Positions 7,513-15,376 of a stretch of 64,000 bases of DNA are shown piece after piece (position 1 is the first letter of the stretch; the number at the start of each line of letters is the position of its first letter). A program made the translations under genes and the position numbers. The stretch is from contig NZ_CP023865.1 in the NCBI RefSeq assembly GCF_003711105.1, forward strand, positions 2,268,001 through 2,332,000, read 5' to 3'. A model generated the notes under the pieces. The model worked only from the letters and a program-made list of their open reading frames with translations. It ran no database searches and was not told where the DNA came from. The stretch is from Actinoplanes teichomyceticus ATCC 31121. GTDB lineage: Bacteria > Actinomycetota > Actinomycetes > Mycobacteriales > Micromonosporaceae.

Positions 7513-8955
7513 TCAGCCCAGGCGCCAGAGCTGGGCGGCGAGGCCGTTGCAGGGGTAGAGGGAGAGGCGGGCGCCGTTGGCGGCGTTCCACTCGTAGTTG
7601 TCCAGGCACATGTTGCCGGCGATGTTGCGCAGCGAGAACCAGCCGTTGCCGCGGTCCTGGACGGTCCACCGCTGGGCGGTGGAGCCGTTGCAGGTGTAGA
7701 GGCCGACGTCGGCGTTCGAGGCGGTGCTGGAGTTCAGGTCGTCCAGGCAGGTGCCGGTGTTGCGGTTGCGGATCTCGTAGTAGCCGCCCGACCGGTGGGT
7801 GAGTTCGAACTGCTGGGCGGTGCCGCCGTTGCAGTCGTAGAGCCGGACCAGGGCGCCGAGCGTGGTGTCCCGGTTGTAGTTGTCGACGCACCGGTTGCTG
7901 TGCTGCCCGCGGATGCCGGGGCTGGTGACCGTGCCCGGGATCGGCTGGCCGAAGAACGGGTCGCCGTTCTCACGCCACAGCAGCTGCTGCATCCGGGTGT
8001 GCCGGTTCGGGTCGGTCAGCGCGTCCGGGGTCGGGGTGGCGTAGTCCCGGGCGTGGTAGACCAGCATGTCGGTGGCGTTGTCCTCGGCGACGGTGAAGCT
8101 GCCGTGGCCCGGGCCGTACACCCCGTTGGCGGTCTGGAAGACCGGGTTGGGGTGCTTGTACCAGGACGCGGGGTTGAGCAGATCGACGTTGTCCCACGAG
8201 GACAGCAGACCCAGCTTGTAGCGGGAGTCGGTCGCGGAGGCCGAGTAGGCGATGTAGACGCGGCCGTTCTTCACCAGCGGCGACGGGCCCTCCACGACAC
8301 CGGCGACGCCCTCCATCTCCCAGCTCAGCGTCGGCCGGGCGATCTCCACCGCGGAGCCGGTGATCGCGGTCGGCCCGCTCATCCGGGCGATGTACATGTG
8401 ACTGTTGTAGTTCGTCGACGGGCTGTCCTGGGCCCACACGAAGTAGCGGACGCCGCGGTTGACGAACGACGCCGCGTCCAGCTGGAACGACTCCCAGCCG
8501 GTGTGGAACCGCTGCGGGGCGCTCCACGAGCAGGTCATCGGGTTGGCGCAGGTGTTGCGGATCCAGTACAGCCGCTGGTCGAAGACGGCGGTGCTCGGCG
8601 ACGCCGAGAAGTACATGTACCAGGCGCCGTCGATGTACTGGATGTCGGGCGCCCAGATCCAGCCGCTGAGCGCGCCGCTGGACGGGGCGACGAACGCGTT
8701 GGCGGTCGCCGCGCTGCCCAGGCCCTGCAGGGTGGTGGCGCGGCGCAGCTCGACGCGCTTGTAGTCGGGCACCGAGGCGGTCATGTAGTAGTAGCCGTCG
8801 GTGTGCTTGTAGATCGCCGTGTCGGCGCGTTGCGAGATGACCGGATTACGAACGGTGATGAACTGGGCGGACGCCGGTGTGGCGTAGCCGGCCAGCACGA
8901 CGACGAGCAGGGCCAGCACGACCGTGGCCGTGCGACGGACTGCGGGGAGACCCAT
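7513..8955 (-). CDS. Secreted GH43 alpha-L-arabinofuranosidase with ricin-type lectin domain
   Basis: A 480-residue exoenzyme. Residues 1-30 are a signal peptide (VVLALLVVVLAGYATPASA, cleaved before QF). Residues 35-340 form a GH43 propeller: Asp45 in RADTAIYKHTDGYYYM (base), the Asp of FQLDAASF, and the Glu of VVEGPSPLVKNGRVYIAY (acid). The stretch YHARDY followed by HTRMQQLLW is typical of the enzymes called alpha-N-arabinofuranosidase 2, which trim arabinose from arabinan or arabinoxylan. Residues 355-480 are a ricin B-type (CBM13-like) lectin with QxW-type repeats (CNGGTAQQFE, CNGSTAQRWT, CNGLAAQLWR). The start at 8955 rests on the signal peptide and GAGGAAG seven bases upstream; the frame runs to 9039 but crosses the promoter. 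It should release arabinose outside the cell, leaving xylo-oligosaccharides for the divergent ABC importer. Confidence 0.88.
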   Translation of the reverse strand: MGLPAVRRTATVVLALLVVVLAGYATPASAQFITVRNPVISQRADTAIYKHTDGYYYMTASVPDYKRVELRRATTLQGLGSAATANAFVAPSSGALSGWIWAPDIQYIDGAWYMYFSASPSTAVFDQRLYWIRNTCANPMTCSWSAPQRFHTGWESFQLDAASFVNRGVRYFVWAQDSPSTNYNSHMYIARMSGPTAITGSAVEIARPTLSWEMEGVAGVVEGPSPLVKNGRVYIAYSASATDSRYKLGLLSSWDNVDLLNPASWYKHPNPVFQTANGVYGPGHGSFTVAEDNATDMLVYHARDYATPTPDALTDPNRHTRMQQLLWRENGDPFFGQPIPGTVTSPGIRGQHSNRCVDNYNRDTTLGALVRLYDCNGGTAQQFELTHRSGGYYEIRNRNTGTCLDDLNSSTASNADVGLYTCNGSTAQRWTVQDRGNGWFSLRNIAGNMCLDNYEWNAANGARLSLYPCNGLAAQLWRLG

Positions 8956-8999
8956 CGGGCGACTTCCTCGGGGCGGGGACGGGGGACGTGACCGGCACG

Positions 9000-9013
9000 T
9001 GTGATCGTTAACA
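9000..9013. promoter_or_regulatory. LacI-family operator candidate before the arabinofuranosidase gene
   Basis: TGTGATCGTTAACA (reverse TGTTAACGATCACA) has the TGT...CG...ACA framework of LacI-family operators; five of seven base pairs are symmetric. It overlaps the predicted -10 box of the minus-strand gene, the classic place for repression. Confidence 0.5.
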
Positions 9014-9039
9014 TGCCCGTCGATGGGTGACGCCGTCAA
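9010..9039 (-). promoter_or_regulatory. Promoter of the GH43-lectin gene
   Basis: On the minus strand TTGACG (9039-9034) and CATGTT (9015-9010) are 18 bases apart, about 55 bases before the ATG. The -10 overlaps the LacI-type operator. Confidence 0.45.
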
Positions 9040-9127
9040 GAAACAACGTGGAAATCAGCGTCGAGGCCGAAAACCGCGCCCGGGCGCCCGGATCGGCCGG
9101 GTGAGCACGCGCGGTGGACCCCCGTAC

Positions 9128-9138
9128 CAAAACTTTCG
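9128..9138. promoter_or_regulatory. Near-copy of the CGAAACTTTCG element
   Basis: CAAAACTTTCG differs by one base from the perfect palindrome at 9355-9365. It sits in the intergenic region between the divergent arabinofuranosidase and transporter genes and may be a second, distal site for the same regulator. The remainder of 9040-9300 shows no gene. Confidence 0.35.
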
Positions 9139-9300
9139 GCAGAGATTTCACAACTTCCGGGTGCCGGCGCCCCGGGGGGTGGGGAAGCGCCCCACCGCCC
9201 TCAGTTGATCTTTTCCTGGCCGGAGGTGCCGTCGCGGTGGGCGCCGGCTCCGCGCGCGGTGCCCGCCACTCGGGCCATCGCCTTCATCCGCATCAATATC

Positions 9301-9330
9301 TTGACATCTCGATCCGCTGGTCCCTAGTTT
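9301..9330 (+). promoter_or_regulatory. Promoter of the xylo-oligosaccharide ABC operon
   Basis: TTGACA at 9301-9306 and TAGTTT at 9325-9330, spacer 18 bases, 56 bases before the ATG at 9386. The -35 box is a perfect consensus. Confidence 0.6.
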
Positions 9331-9354
9331 GAGCGTCATATTCCGGAAACATTC

Positions 9355-9365
9355 CGAAACTTTCG
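9355..9365. promoter_or_regulatory. CGAAACTTTCG operator of the xylan type
   Basis: A perfect 11-base palindrome CGAAA-C-TTTCG, 25 bases downstream of the -10 box. GAAAnTTTC elements are known in front of streptomycete xylanase and xylo-oligosaccharide uptake genes as sites for LacI-family repressors. A related half site TTCCGGAAA precedes it at 9341-9349. The repressor gene is not in this window. Confidence 0.6.
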
Positions 9366-9385
9366 CTACCGAGAGGTGGGCTCTC

Positions 9386-10663
9386 ATGGCACCCAGCAGA
9401 ACCCTTGCCGTGGCCGCCGTACTGGCGCTGAGCACCGTGGGGCTGGCCGCCTGTGGCGGTGACGACGACGACGCGGGCGGCACGGTCTCGATGGAGCTGT
9501 GGGAGAACGCCACGACCGGTCCCGGCAAGGCGTTCTGGGAGAAGGCGGCCGCGGACTTCCAGGCCGCGCATCCGAACGTCAAGATCAAAATCCAGGCGGT
9601 CCAGAACGAGGACCTGGACGGCAAGCTGCAGACCGCCCTGAACTCCGGGGCCGCGCCGGACATCTTCCTGCAGCGTGGCGGCGGGAAGATGGCCGCGATG
9701 GTGGAGGCCGGCCAGCTCAAGGACATCACCGCGGACATCTCCGCCGAGACCAGGCAGGCGGTGCCCGAGGCGGCGCTGAAGACCGGGCAGATCGACGGCA
9801 AGGCGTACGCCGTACCGGTGGCGATCCTTCCCGGGGGTTTCTGGTACAGCAAGGAACTGTTCCAGAAGGCCGGGGTGACGCCGCCGACGACGCTGGACGA
9901 GCTGACCTCGGCGGCGAGCAAGCTCAAGGCGAACGGCACGCCGATCGCGCTCGGCGCCAAGGACGCCTGGCCGGCCGCGCACTGGTACTACTTCTTCGCG
10001 CTGCGCGCCTGCAGCCAGGCCACGCTGGAGGCCGCCGCGAAGAGCAAGACCTTCGACGACCCCTGCTGGACGAAGGCCGGCGCGGACCTCAAGGCCTTCG
10101 CCGACACCAAACCGTTCAACGAGGGGTTCCTGACCACCTCGGCGCAGCAGGGCGCGGGCAGCTCGGCCGGCCTGGTGGCCAACCACAAGGCCAGCATGGA
10201 ACTGATGGGCGCCTGGAATCCGGGTGTCATCGCGTCCCTGACCAAGGACACCAAGCCGCTGCCCGACCTCGGCTTCTTCCCCTTCCCGGCGGTGCCCGGC
10301 GGCCAGGGCGACCCGGCCGCGGTGATGGGCGGCGCGGACGGCTACTCGTGCTCGGCCCAGGCGCCGAAGGAGTGCGCCGACTTCCTCAACTACATCCTCA
10401 CCAAGGACGTGCAGGAGGCGTACTACCGGGGCTTCAACGCGCTGCCGGTCAACAAGGCGGCCCAGGGCGCGGTCACCGAGGACTACCTCAAGGCGGTTCT
10501 CGACGCCTACAACAAGGCGCCGTACGTCTCGCAGTGGCTCGACACGGTGTACGGCCAGAACGTCGGCAACGCCCTGAACGTCAGCATCGTCGATCTGCTC
10601 GCCGGCAAGGGTGACGTCGCCGCCATCATCAAGGCCGTGACCGACGCGGCCAAGAAGGGCTGA
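9386..10663 (+). CDS. Sugar ABC transporter solute-binding lipoprotein
   Basis: A 425-residue family 1 extracellular solute-binding protein. The signal peptide ends in a lipobox (VGLAACGGDDDD), so Cys is lipidated and the protein is held on the outer face of the membrane. The mature part has the usual features of sugar binders (VSMELWENATTGPGKAFWEK; GAAPDIFLQRGGGKMAAMVEAG; GGADGYSCSAQAPKECADFLNY). The start is the ATG at 9386 following GAGAGGTGG; upstream ATG 9329 lies inside the promoter. It is first in an operon with two permeases and a GH120 beta-xylosidase, so the ligand is probably xylobiose, xylotriose or arabinoxylo-oligosaccharides. This is inferred from neighbours and the operator. 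Confidence 0.87.
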   Translation: MAPSRTLAVAAVLALSTVGLAACGGDDDDAGGTVSMELWENATTGPGKAFWEKAAADFQAAHPNVKIKIQAVQNEDLDGKLQTALNSGAAPDIFLQRGGGKMAAMVEAGQLKDITADISAETRQAVPEAALKTGQIDGKAYAVPVAILPGGFWYSKELFQKAGVTPPTTLDELTSAASKLKANGTPIALGAKDAWPAAHWYYFFALRACSQATLEAAAKSKTFDDPCWTKAGADLKAFADTKPFNEGFLTTSAQQGAGSSAGLVANHKASMELMGAWNPGVIASLTKDTKPLPDLGFFPFPAVPGGQGDPAAVMGGADGYSCSAQAPKECADFLNYILTKDVQEAYYRGFNALPVNKAAQGAVTEDYLKAVLDAYNKAPYVSQWLDTVYGQNVGNALNVSIVDLLAGKGDVAAIIKAVTDAAKKG

Positions 10664-10676
10664 GGGTAACCCGGCG

Positions 10677-11690
10677 ATGAGCAGCGACTTCGGTGGCGAG
10701 GCCACAGCGGTCGCCGAGGACGTGCCCGCCGGTCGCGTACCGGCCGGGGACGTGGCGGAGCAGCCTGCGCCGCGTCCCCGCCGGTGCGGGATCGGGTGGG
10801 CCCAGCGTCTGGAGATCGCGCTGCTGTCCGGCCCGGCGATCCTGATGTTCCTCGGCTTCGTGATCCTGCCCGTCCTGATGGCCGCGTACTACGGCTTCTA
10901 CCGGTGGAAGGGTTTCGGGGCCCCGACCGATTTCGTCGGCCTGGACAACTACCTCACCATCCTGCGGGACAGCTCGTTCCACGACGCGCTGCTGCACAAC
11001 GGCCTGATCGTCGTGCTGTCCCTGGTGCTGCAGGGGCCGATCGCGCTCGCCCTCGCTCTCCTGCTCAACCGGAGGATGCGCGGACAATCCGTCATCCGGG
11101 TGCTGATCTTCGTGCCGTATGTGATCGCCGAGGTCATCGTCGGGACGGCCTGGAGCCTGCTGCTGCAGGTCGAGGGCGCGGTCAACGGCGTCCTGGAGGC
11201 GATCGGCCTGGGCGGGCTGACCGCGGACTGGCTGGCCGACCCGAAGCTCGCCATCTGGACCCTGATGCTCGTCCTGACCTGGAAATACGTCGGGTTCGCG
11301 GTGATCCTGTTCCTGGCCGGCATGCAGAACATCCCGGAGGAGCTTTCCGAGGCGGCCGCGGTGGACGGGGCGTCGTACTGGCAGACCCAGCGGCGGATCA
11401 CCCTGCCGCTGCTCGGGCCGACCGTCCGGATCTGGGCCTTCCTGTCGATCATCGGCGCCCTGCAGCTGTTCGACCTGGTCTACATCATCTGGGGCCAGTA
11501 CGTCGCGTCGACCGCCGGCACCTCGACCATGGCGACGTACCTGGTCACCGAGGGGCGCAACGCGGGCAACTACGGGTACGGCAACGCGGTGGCGGTCGTG
11601 CTCTTCCTCATTTCCATGATCATCGCGCTCGTGTACCAGCGCTTCGTGCTGCGCCGCGACACCGAGGGCGCGCTCACCGGAGGACGGTAG
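10677..11690 (+). CDS. Sugar ABC transporter permease (MalF type)
   Basis: A 337-residue inner-membrane permease with an Arg/Pro-rich cytoplasmic N-terminus and six predicted membrane segments, the first at about residues 50-72 (LLSGPAILMFLGFVILPVLMAAYYG). The cytoplasmic EAA loop that docks the ATPase reads EELSEAAAVDGASYWQTQRR. It starts 13 bases after the binding-protein stop and ends three bases before the next start. No ATP-binding subunit is encoded in the operon; actinomycete sugar importers of this class usually share a single MsiK-type ATPase encoded elsewhere. Confidence 0.88.
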   Translation: MSSDFGGEATAVAEDVPAGRVPAGDVAEQPAPRPRRCGIGWAQRLEIALLSGPAILMFLGFVILPVLMAAYYGFYRWKGFGAPTDFVGLDNYLTILRDSSFHDALLHNGLIVVLSLVLQGPIALALALLLNRRMRGQSVIRVLIFVPYVIAEVIVGTAWSLLLQVEGAVNGVLEAIGLGGLTADWLADPKLAIWTLMLVLTWKYVGFAVILFLAGMQNIPEELSEAAAVDGASYWQTQRRITLPLLGPTVRIWAFLSIIGALQLFDLVYIIWGQYVASTAGTSTMATYLVTEGRNAGNYGYGNAVAVVLFLISMIIALVYQRFVLRRDTEGALTGGR

Positions 11691-11693
11691 GAC

Positions 11694-12527
11694 ATGGCCA
11701 GGAACACCCCCGCCCGGCGCAGCGATCCCCTCGTCCACGTCGCCGTCCTGATGCTGGTCGGCCTCATGCTCGGCCCGGTCCTCTACATCGTCGTCGGCGG
11801 CTTCCGGACCAACTCGCAGATCACCATCGACCCGGCCGGCCTGCCGGACCCGTGGGAGTTCGGCAACTACGCCGACGTGCTGACCGGCGGCACGTTCTGG
11901 CGCCAGGTCGGCAACTCGACGATCGCCGCGGCGGCCACCACCGTGGGGGTCGTCACGCTCGGCGTCATGGCGAGCTACGTCCTGGCCCGGTACCGCTTCC
12001 GCGGCCGGGGAGCGATGTACGCGCTGTTCGCCGCCGGGCTGATGTTCCCGGTCACGGTCGCCATCACACCGCTGTACCTCCTGGTGCGGAACCTGGGACT
12101 GGCCAACACCCTGCCCGGCGTCATCCTGCCGCAGATCGCCTTCGGACTGCCCACGACGATCATCATCCTGGTGCCGTTCCTGCGGGCGATCCCCAAGGAG
12201 ATCGAGGAAGCCGCCGCCATCGACCGGTGCGGCCGGCTCGGCTTCTTCTGGCGGATGGTGCTCCCGCTCTCGGTGCCGGGCCTGATCACCACCGGCATCC
12301 TCGCGTTCATCGGCAGCTGGAACAGCTACCTGCTGCCGCTGTTCATCCTCAACGACCACGACAGCTTCACGCTGCCGCTGGGCGTGCAGGCGTTCGCGTC
12401 GCAGTACTCCGTCGACACCGCCAAGGTGCTCGCCTTCACCTCGTTGTCGATGATCCCCGCGTTGGTGTTCTTCAGCCTGTTCGAACGCCGCATCGTCGGC
12501 GGGCTCACCGGCGCGGTCAAGGGATGA
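11694..12527 (+). CDS. Sugar ABC transporter permease (MalG type)
   Basis: A 277-residue permease with six predicted membrane segments, beginning VHVAVLMLVGLMLGPVLYIVV. The EAA motif is KEIEEAAAIDRCGRLGFFWR, in the usual place before the last two segments. It is the partner of the preceding MalF-type subunit and is separated from it by three bases. The GH120 gene follows after 55 bases, so uptake and intracellular hydrolysis are transcribed together. Confidence 0.88.
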   Translation: MARNTPARRSDPLVHVAVLMLVGLMLGPVLYIVVGGFRTNSQITIDPAGLPDPWEFGNYADVLTGGTFWRQVGNSTIAAAATTVGVVTLGVMASYVLARYRFRGRGAMYALFAAGLMFPVTVAITPLYLLVRNLGLANTLPGVILPQIAFGLPTTIIILVPFLRAIPKEIEEAAAIDRCGRLGFFWRMVLPLSVPGLITTGILAFIGSWNSYLLPLFILNDHDSFTLPLGVQAFASQYSVDTAKVLAFTSLSMIPALVFFSLFERRIVGGLTGAVKG

Positions 12528-12582
12528 GCCACCACACCGCCGGTACCCGGCTCCGGCAACGACGACAGAAAGGTGCCAGGAC

Positions 12583-14550
12583 ATGACATCGCTGCTGCAC
12601 GTGGCGACCACCGGATCCGACGACGCCGACGGCTCGGCGCAGCGGCCGTTGCGGACGATCAACCGGGCCGCGGCGCTCGCCCGGCCCGGGGACACCGTGG
12701 TGGTGCACGCCGGCGAGTACCGGGAGTGGGTGACGCCCCGGCGCGGCGGCCTCAGCGACCGGCGGCGCATCACCTACCAGGCCGCCGAGGGTGAGCACGT
12801 CGTCATCAAGGGATCCGAGCGGATCACCGGCTGGCAGCCGGACGGCGGGACCGTGTGGAAGGCGACCGTGCCGAACACGCTGTTCGGCGACTTCAACCCG
12901 TTCGCCGAGGAGATCGCCGGGGACTGGATCGTCTACGCGGAGAAGGCGCCCCGCAAGCACCTCGGCGACGTCTACCTCAACGGCCTCAGCTTCTACGAGG
13001 TCGGCTCGCGCGCCGACGTGTCCGCCCCCGAGAAGCGGACCGAGATGATCGACGACTGGACCGGCGTCACGGATCGTGTCCGCGACCCGCAACAGACCCT
13101 GCTGGTCTGGTACGCCCAGGTGGGCGCCGAGGCCACGACGATCTGGGCGAACTTCCAGGGCGCCGACCCGAACGCCGAGCTGGTCGAGATCAACGTACGC
13201 CGGTCGGTGTTCTACCCGCTCGTGCCGCACCTGGACTACATCACCGTGCGCGGCTTCGAGCTCGCCCAGGCGGCCACGCCGTGGAGCCCGCCCACCGCCG
13301 ACCAGCCCGGGCTGATCGGGCCCAACTGGGCCAAGGGCTGGATCATCGAGGACAACGTCATCCACGACGCGAAGTGCTCGGCGATCTCCATCGGCAAGGA
13401 GGCCTCGACCGGCCACAACCACGCCACCGAGCGCGGCGACAAGCCCGGCTACCAGTACCAGCTGGAGTCGGTCTTCGCCGCCCGGCAGATCGGCTGGGAC
13501 CGCGAGCACATCGGCTCGCACGTCATCCGCCGCAACACCATCCACGACTGCGGGCAGAACGGCATCGTCGGCCACCTCGGCGGCGTCTTCTCCACCATCG
13601 AGGACAACCACATCCACCACATCGCGGTCAAGCGGGAGTTCTACGGGTACGAGATCGGCGGCATCAAGCTGCACGCCGCCATCGACGTCGAGATCCGCCA
13701 CAACCGCATCCACGACTGCTCGCTGGGCACCTGGCTGGACTGGCAGACCCAGGGCACCCGGGTCTCCCGCAACATCTACCACGACAACAACCGGGACCTG
13801 TTCATCGAGGTCAGCCACGGGCCGTACCTGGTGGAGCACAACATTCTCGCCTCGCCGGCCGCGATCGAGCTGTGGAGCCAGGGCGGGGCGTTCGTCAACA
13901 ACCTGATCTGCGGCACGCTCTGGGTGGAGCCGGTGATGGACCGGGCCACCCCGTACCACCGGCCGCACAGCACCCAGGTGGCCGGCTACGCGTTCATCGT
14001 CGGCGGCGACGACCGCTGGATCGGCAACGTCTTCGTCGGGGGAGACCCCGCGGTGGCGTACCGGAGCATGCCCGAAGGCTCCGCCGCCGCGTACGCGGGC
14101 ACCGCCGGCTACGACGCCTACCCCGCCTCGTTCCAGGAGTACCTGCGGCGCATCGACGAGCAGCCGCCCGGCGACCATCAGCGCTTCCTCACCGTGAAGC
14201 AGGCCGTGTACGCCCGGGGCAACGTCTACGCCGCGGCCGCCCGCCCGTTCGCCGGCGAGCGGGACCCGGTGGTCCTGGACGGCGGGTCCGCCTCGGTCGT
14301 CACCGAGGGCGACCGGGTGTACCTGGTGACCGACCTGCCGGAGGGCCTCGCCGACGCCGGGCTGCGCCCGGTCGGCGGCCGGGACCTGGAGCGGGTACGG
14401 CTCGCCGACGCCGAGTTCGAGGAGCGGGACGGCAGCCCGGCGGTCATCGCCACCGACCTGACCGGCGCCCGCAAGGACCCGCAGCGCACGTATCCGGCGG
14501 GCCCGCTCGTCGCCCTGACCCCGGGAGGCAGCCGGATACGCATCTGGTGA
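12583..14550 (+). CDS. GH120 beta-xylosidase (right-handed beta-helix)
   Basis: A 655-residue protein without signal peptide. The start LLHVATTGSDDADGSAQRPL, then GEYREWVTPRRGG, matches the opening of glycoside hydrolase family 120, whose founding member is the Thermoanaerobacterium beta-xylosidase XylC of about 638 residues. Many N/H/D-rich turns (HVIRRNTIHDCGQNGIVG; DVEIRHNRIHDCSLG) indicate a parallel beta-helix. Asp386 in TWLDWQTQG and Glu409 in FIEVSHGP are 23 residues apart, the same spacing as the family's nucleophile and acid/base pair (382 and 405). It would split imported xylo-oligosaccharides to xylose. The start follows AGGAC. A different beta-helix carbohydrate enzyme is possible, but the motif spacing argues for GH120. 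Confidence 0.82.
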   Translation: MTSLLHVATTGSDDADGSAQRPLRTINRAAALARPGDTVVVHAGEYREWVTPRRGGLSDRRRITYQAAEGEHVVIKGSERITGWQPDGGTVWKATVPNTLFGDFNPFAEEIAGDWIVYAEKAPRKHLGDVYLNGLSFYEVGSRADVSAPEKRTEMIDDWTGVTDRVRDPQQTLLVWYAQVGAEATTIWANFQGADPNAELVEINVRRSVFYPLVPHLDYITVRGFELAQAATPWSPPTADQPGLIGPNWAKGWIIEDNVIHDAKCSAISIGKEASTGHNHATERGDKPGYQYQLESVFAARQIGWDREHIGSHVIRRNTIHDCGQNGIVGHLGGVFSTIEDNHIHHIAVKREFYGYEIGGIKLHAAIDVEIRHNRIHDCSLGTWLDWQTQGTRVSRNIYHDNNRDLFIEVSHGPYLVEHNILASPAAIELWSQGGAFVNNLICGTLWVEPVMDRATPYHRPHSTQVAGYAFIVGGDDRWIGNVFVGGDPAVAYRSMPEGSAAAYAGTAGYDAYPASFQEYLRRIDEQPPGDHQRFLTVKQAVYARGNVYAAAARPFAGERDPVVLDGGSASVVTEGDRVYLVTDLPEGLADAGLRPVGGRDLERVRLADAEFEERDGSPAVIATDLTGARKDPQRTYPAGPLVALTPGGSRIRIW

Positions 14551-14617
14551 GCGGGGCTGACGGCCGGCGCCGCGTCCGCGTGCCCGCCCGGGTGTGCGCC
14601 TCGGCCCGGTCCGGTCA

Positions 14618-15140
14618 GCGGCGGGTCGCCGGCCGCGTGGGCGGGGTCGCGGCGCGCTTGTCGCCGGGCTCGGCCGGGGCCGGCAGCCGCTGTTGCAGAT
14701 CGTCGAGGATGTGACGCAGCCGGGTCCGCTGCTGCTCGATCGAGGGCTCGGACCGGCTGCCGGCCCGGTCCGGACGCCGGGACGTCGCGGCGCGTTCCTC
14801 CCGGTGGGCCTCCCGCAGAGCGGTCAGCACCAGGCCGACCAGCAGGTAGCAGGCCGCCACCAGGTACGAGACGTGGTAGAGCACCGCCCAGCCGCTGACC
14901 TCCCGGCCGGCCCGCGGCGTGTCGGTGATCCCGTCCGGTGAGGATGCCCGGCGTCAGCGGCGCGGTGATGATCAGGAGGTCGAAGAGCTTCCACCGGTCC
15001 CGGACGAACGCGGCGGGCCGGTGCAGGTGGGCGCCGAAGCGGACGAGCAGCTCCGGTACGAAAGCGGCCACACAGGCGTGCTCGACGGCGTGCGGAACCG
15101 CGGCCCATGCCAGGCCCAGCAGCACGAAATGACCGGCTCG
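14618..15140 (-). pseudogene. Relic of a voltage-gated ion channel with the pore module deleted
   Basis: On the minus strand the stretch ending near 14930 reads VPELLVRFGAHLHRPAAF, then VRDRWKLFDLLIITAPLTPG, the S2-S3 region of a bacterial voltage-gated (Ion_trans) channel. Shortly after, in another frame, comes REVSGWAVLYHVSYLVAACY, then LLVGLVLTALREAHREE, which matches the S6 helix and the start of the C-terminal tail. The voltage sensor S4, S5 and selectivity filter are absent and the join is out of frame. A tail of about 50 residues containing RLRHILDDLQQRL, the coiled coil usually found there, continues to the stop. It is therefore non-functional. I see no other gene in 14551-15376. Confidence 0.55.
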
Positions 15141-15376
15141 ACCACCAGCGACGGTTGCAGCCGTACGGGTGCGGCGCGGGTCGCCGGAGATCCGGCAGTC
15201 GCGGCACGGCGGGCAGCCCAGCCGGTCGACGCCACCAGCGGCCGGTGTGTCGACGTGCCGAGGGTGGGGCCGGCCGGGTGGGGCTGGCACCACCCCTCGG
15301 CCGGGAGTCCGCCCCCTCGTGCCCGGGCGCGAATCGCGAAAGGCTGAACCACGTCGGACAAGGCGGGGGAGGACCA

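Noticed and set aside
9023..9208. Short plus-strand frame in the divergent promoter region
   Set aside because: It crosses the predicted promoter of the GH43-lectin gene and has no coding-like composition or homology.
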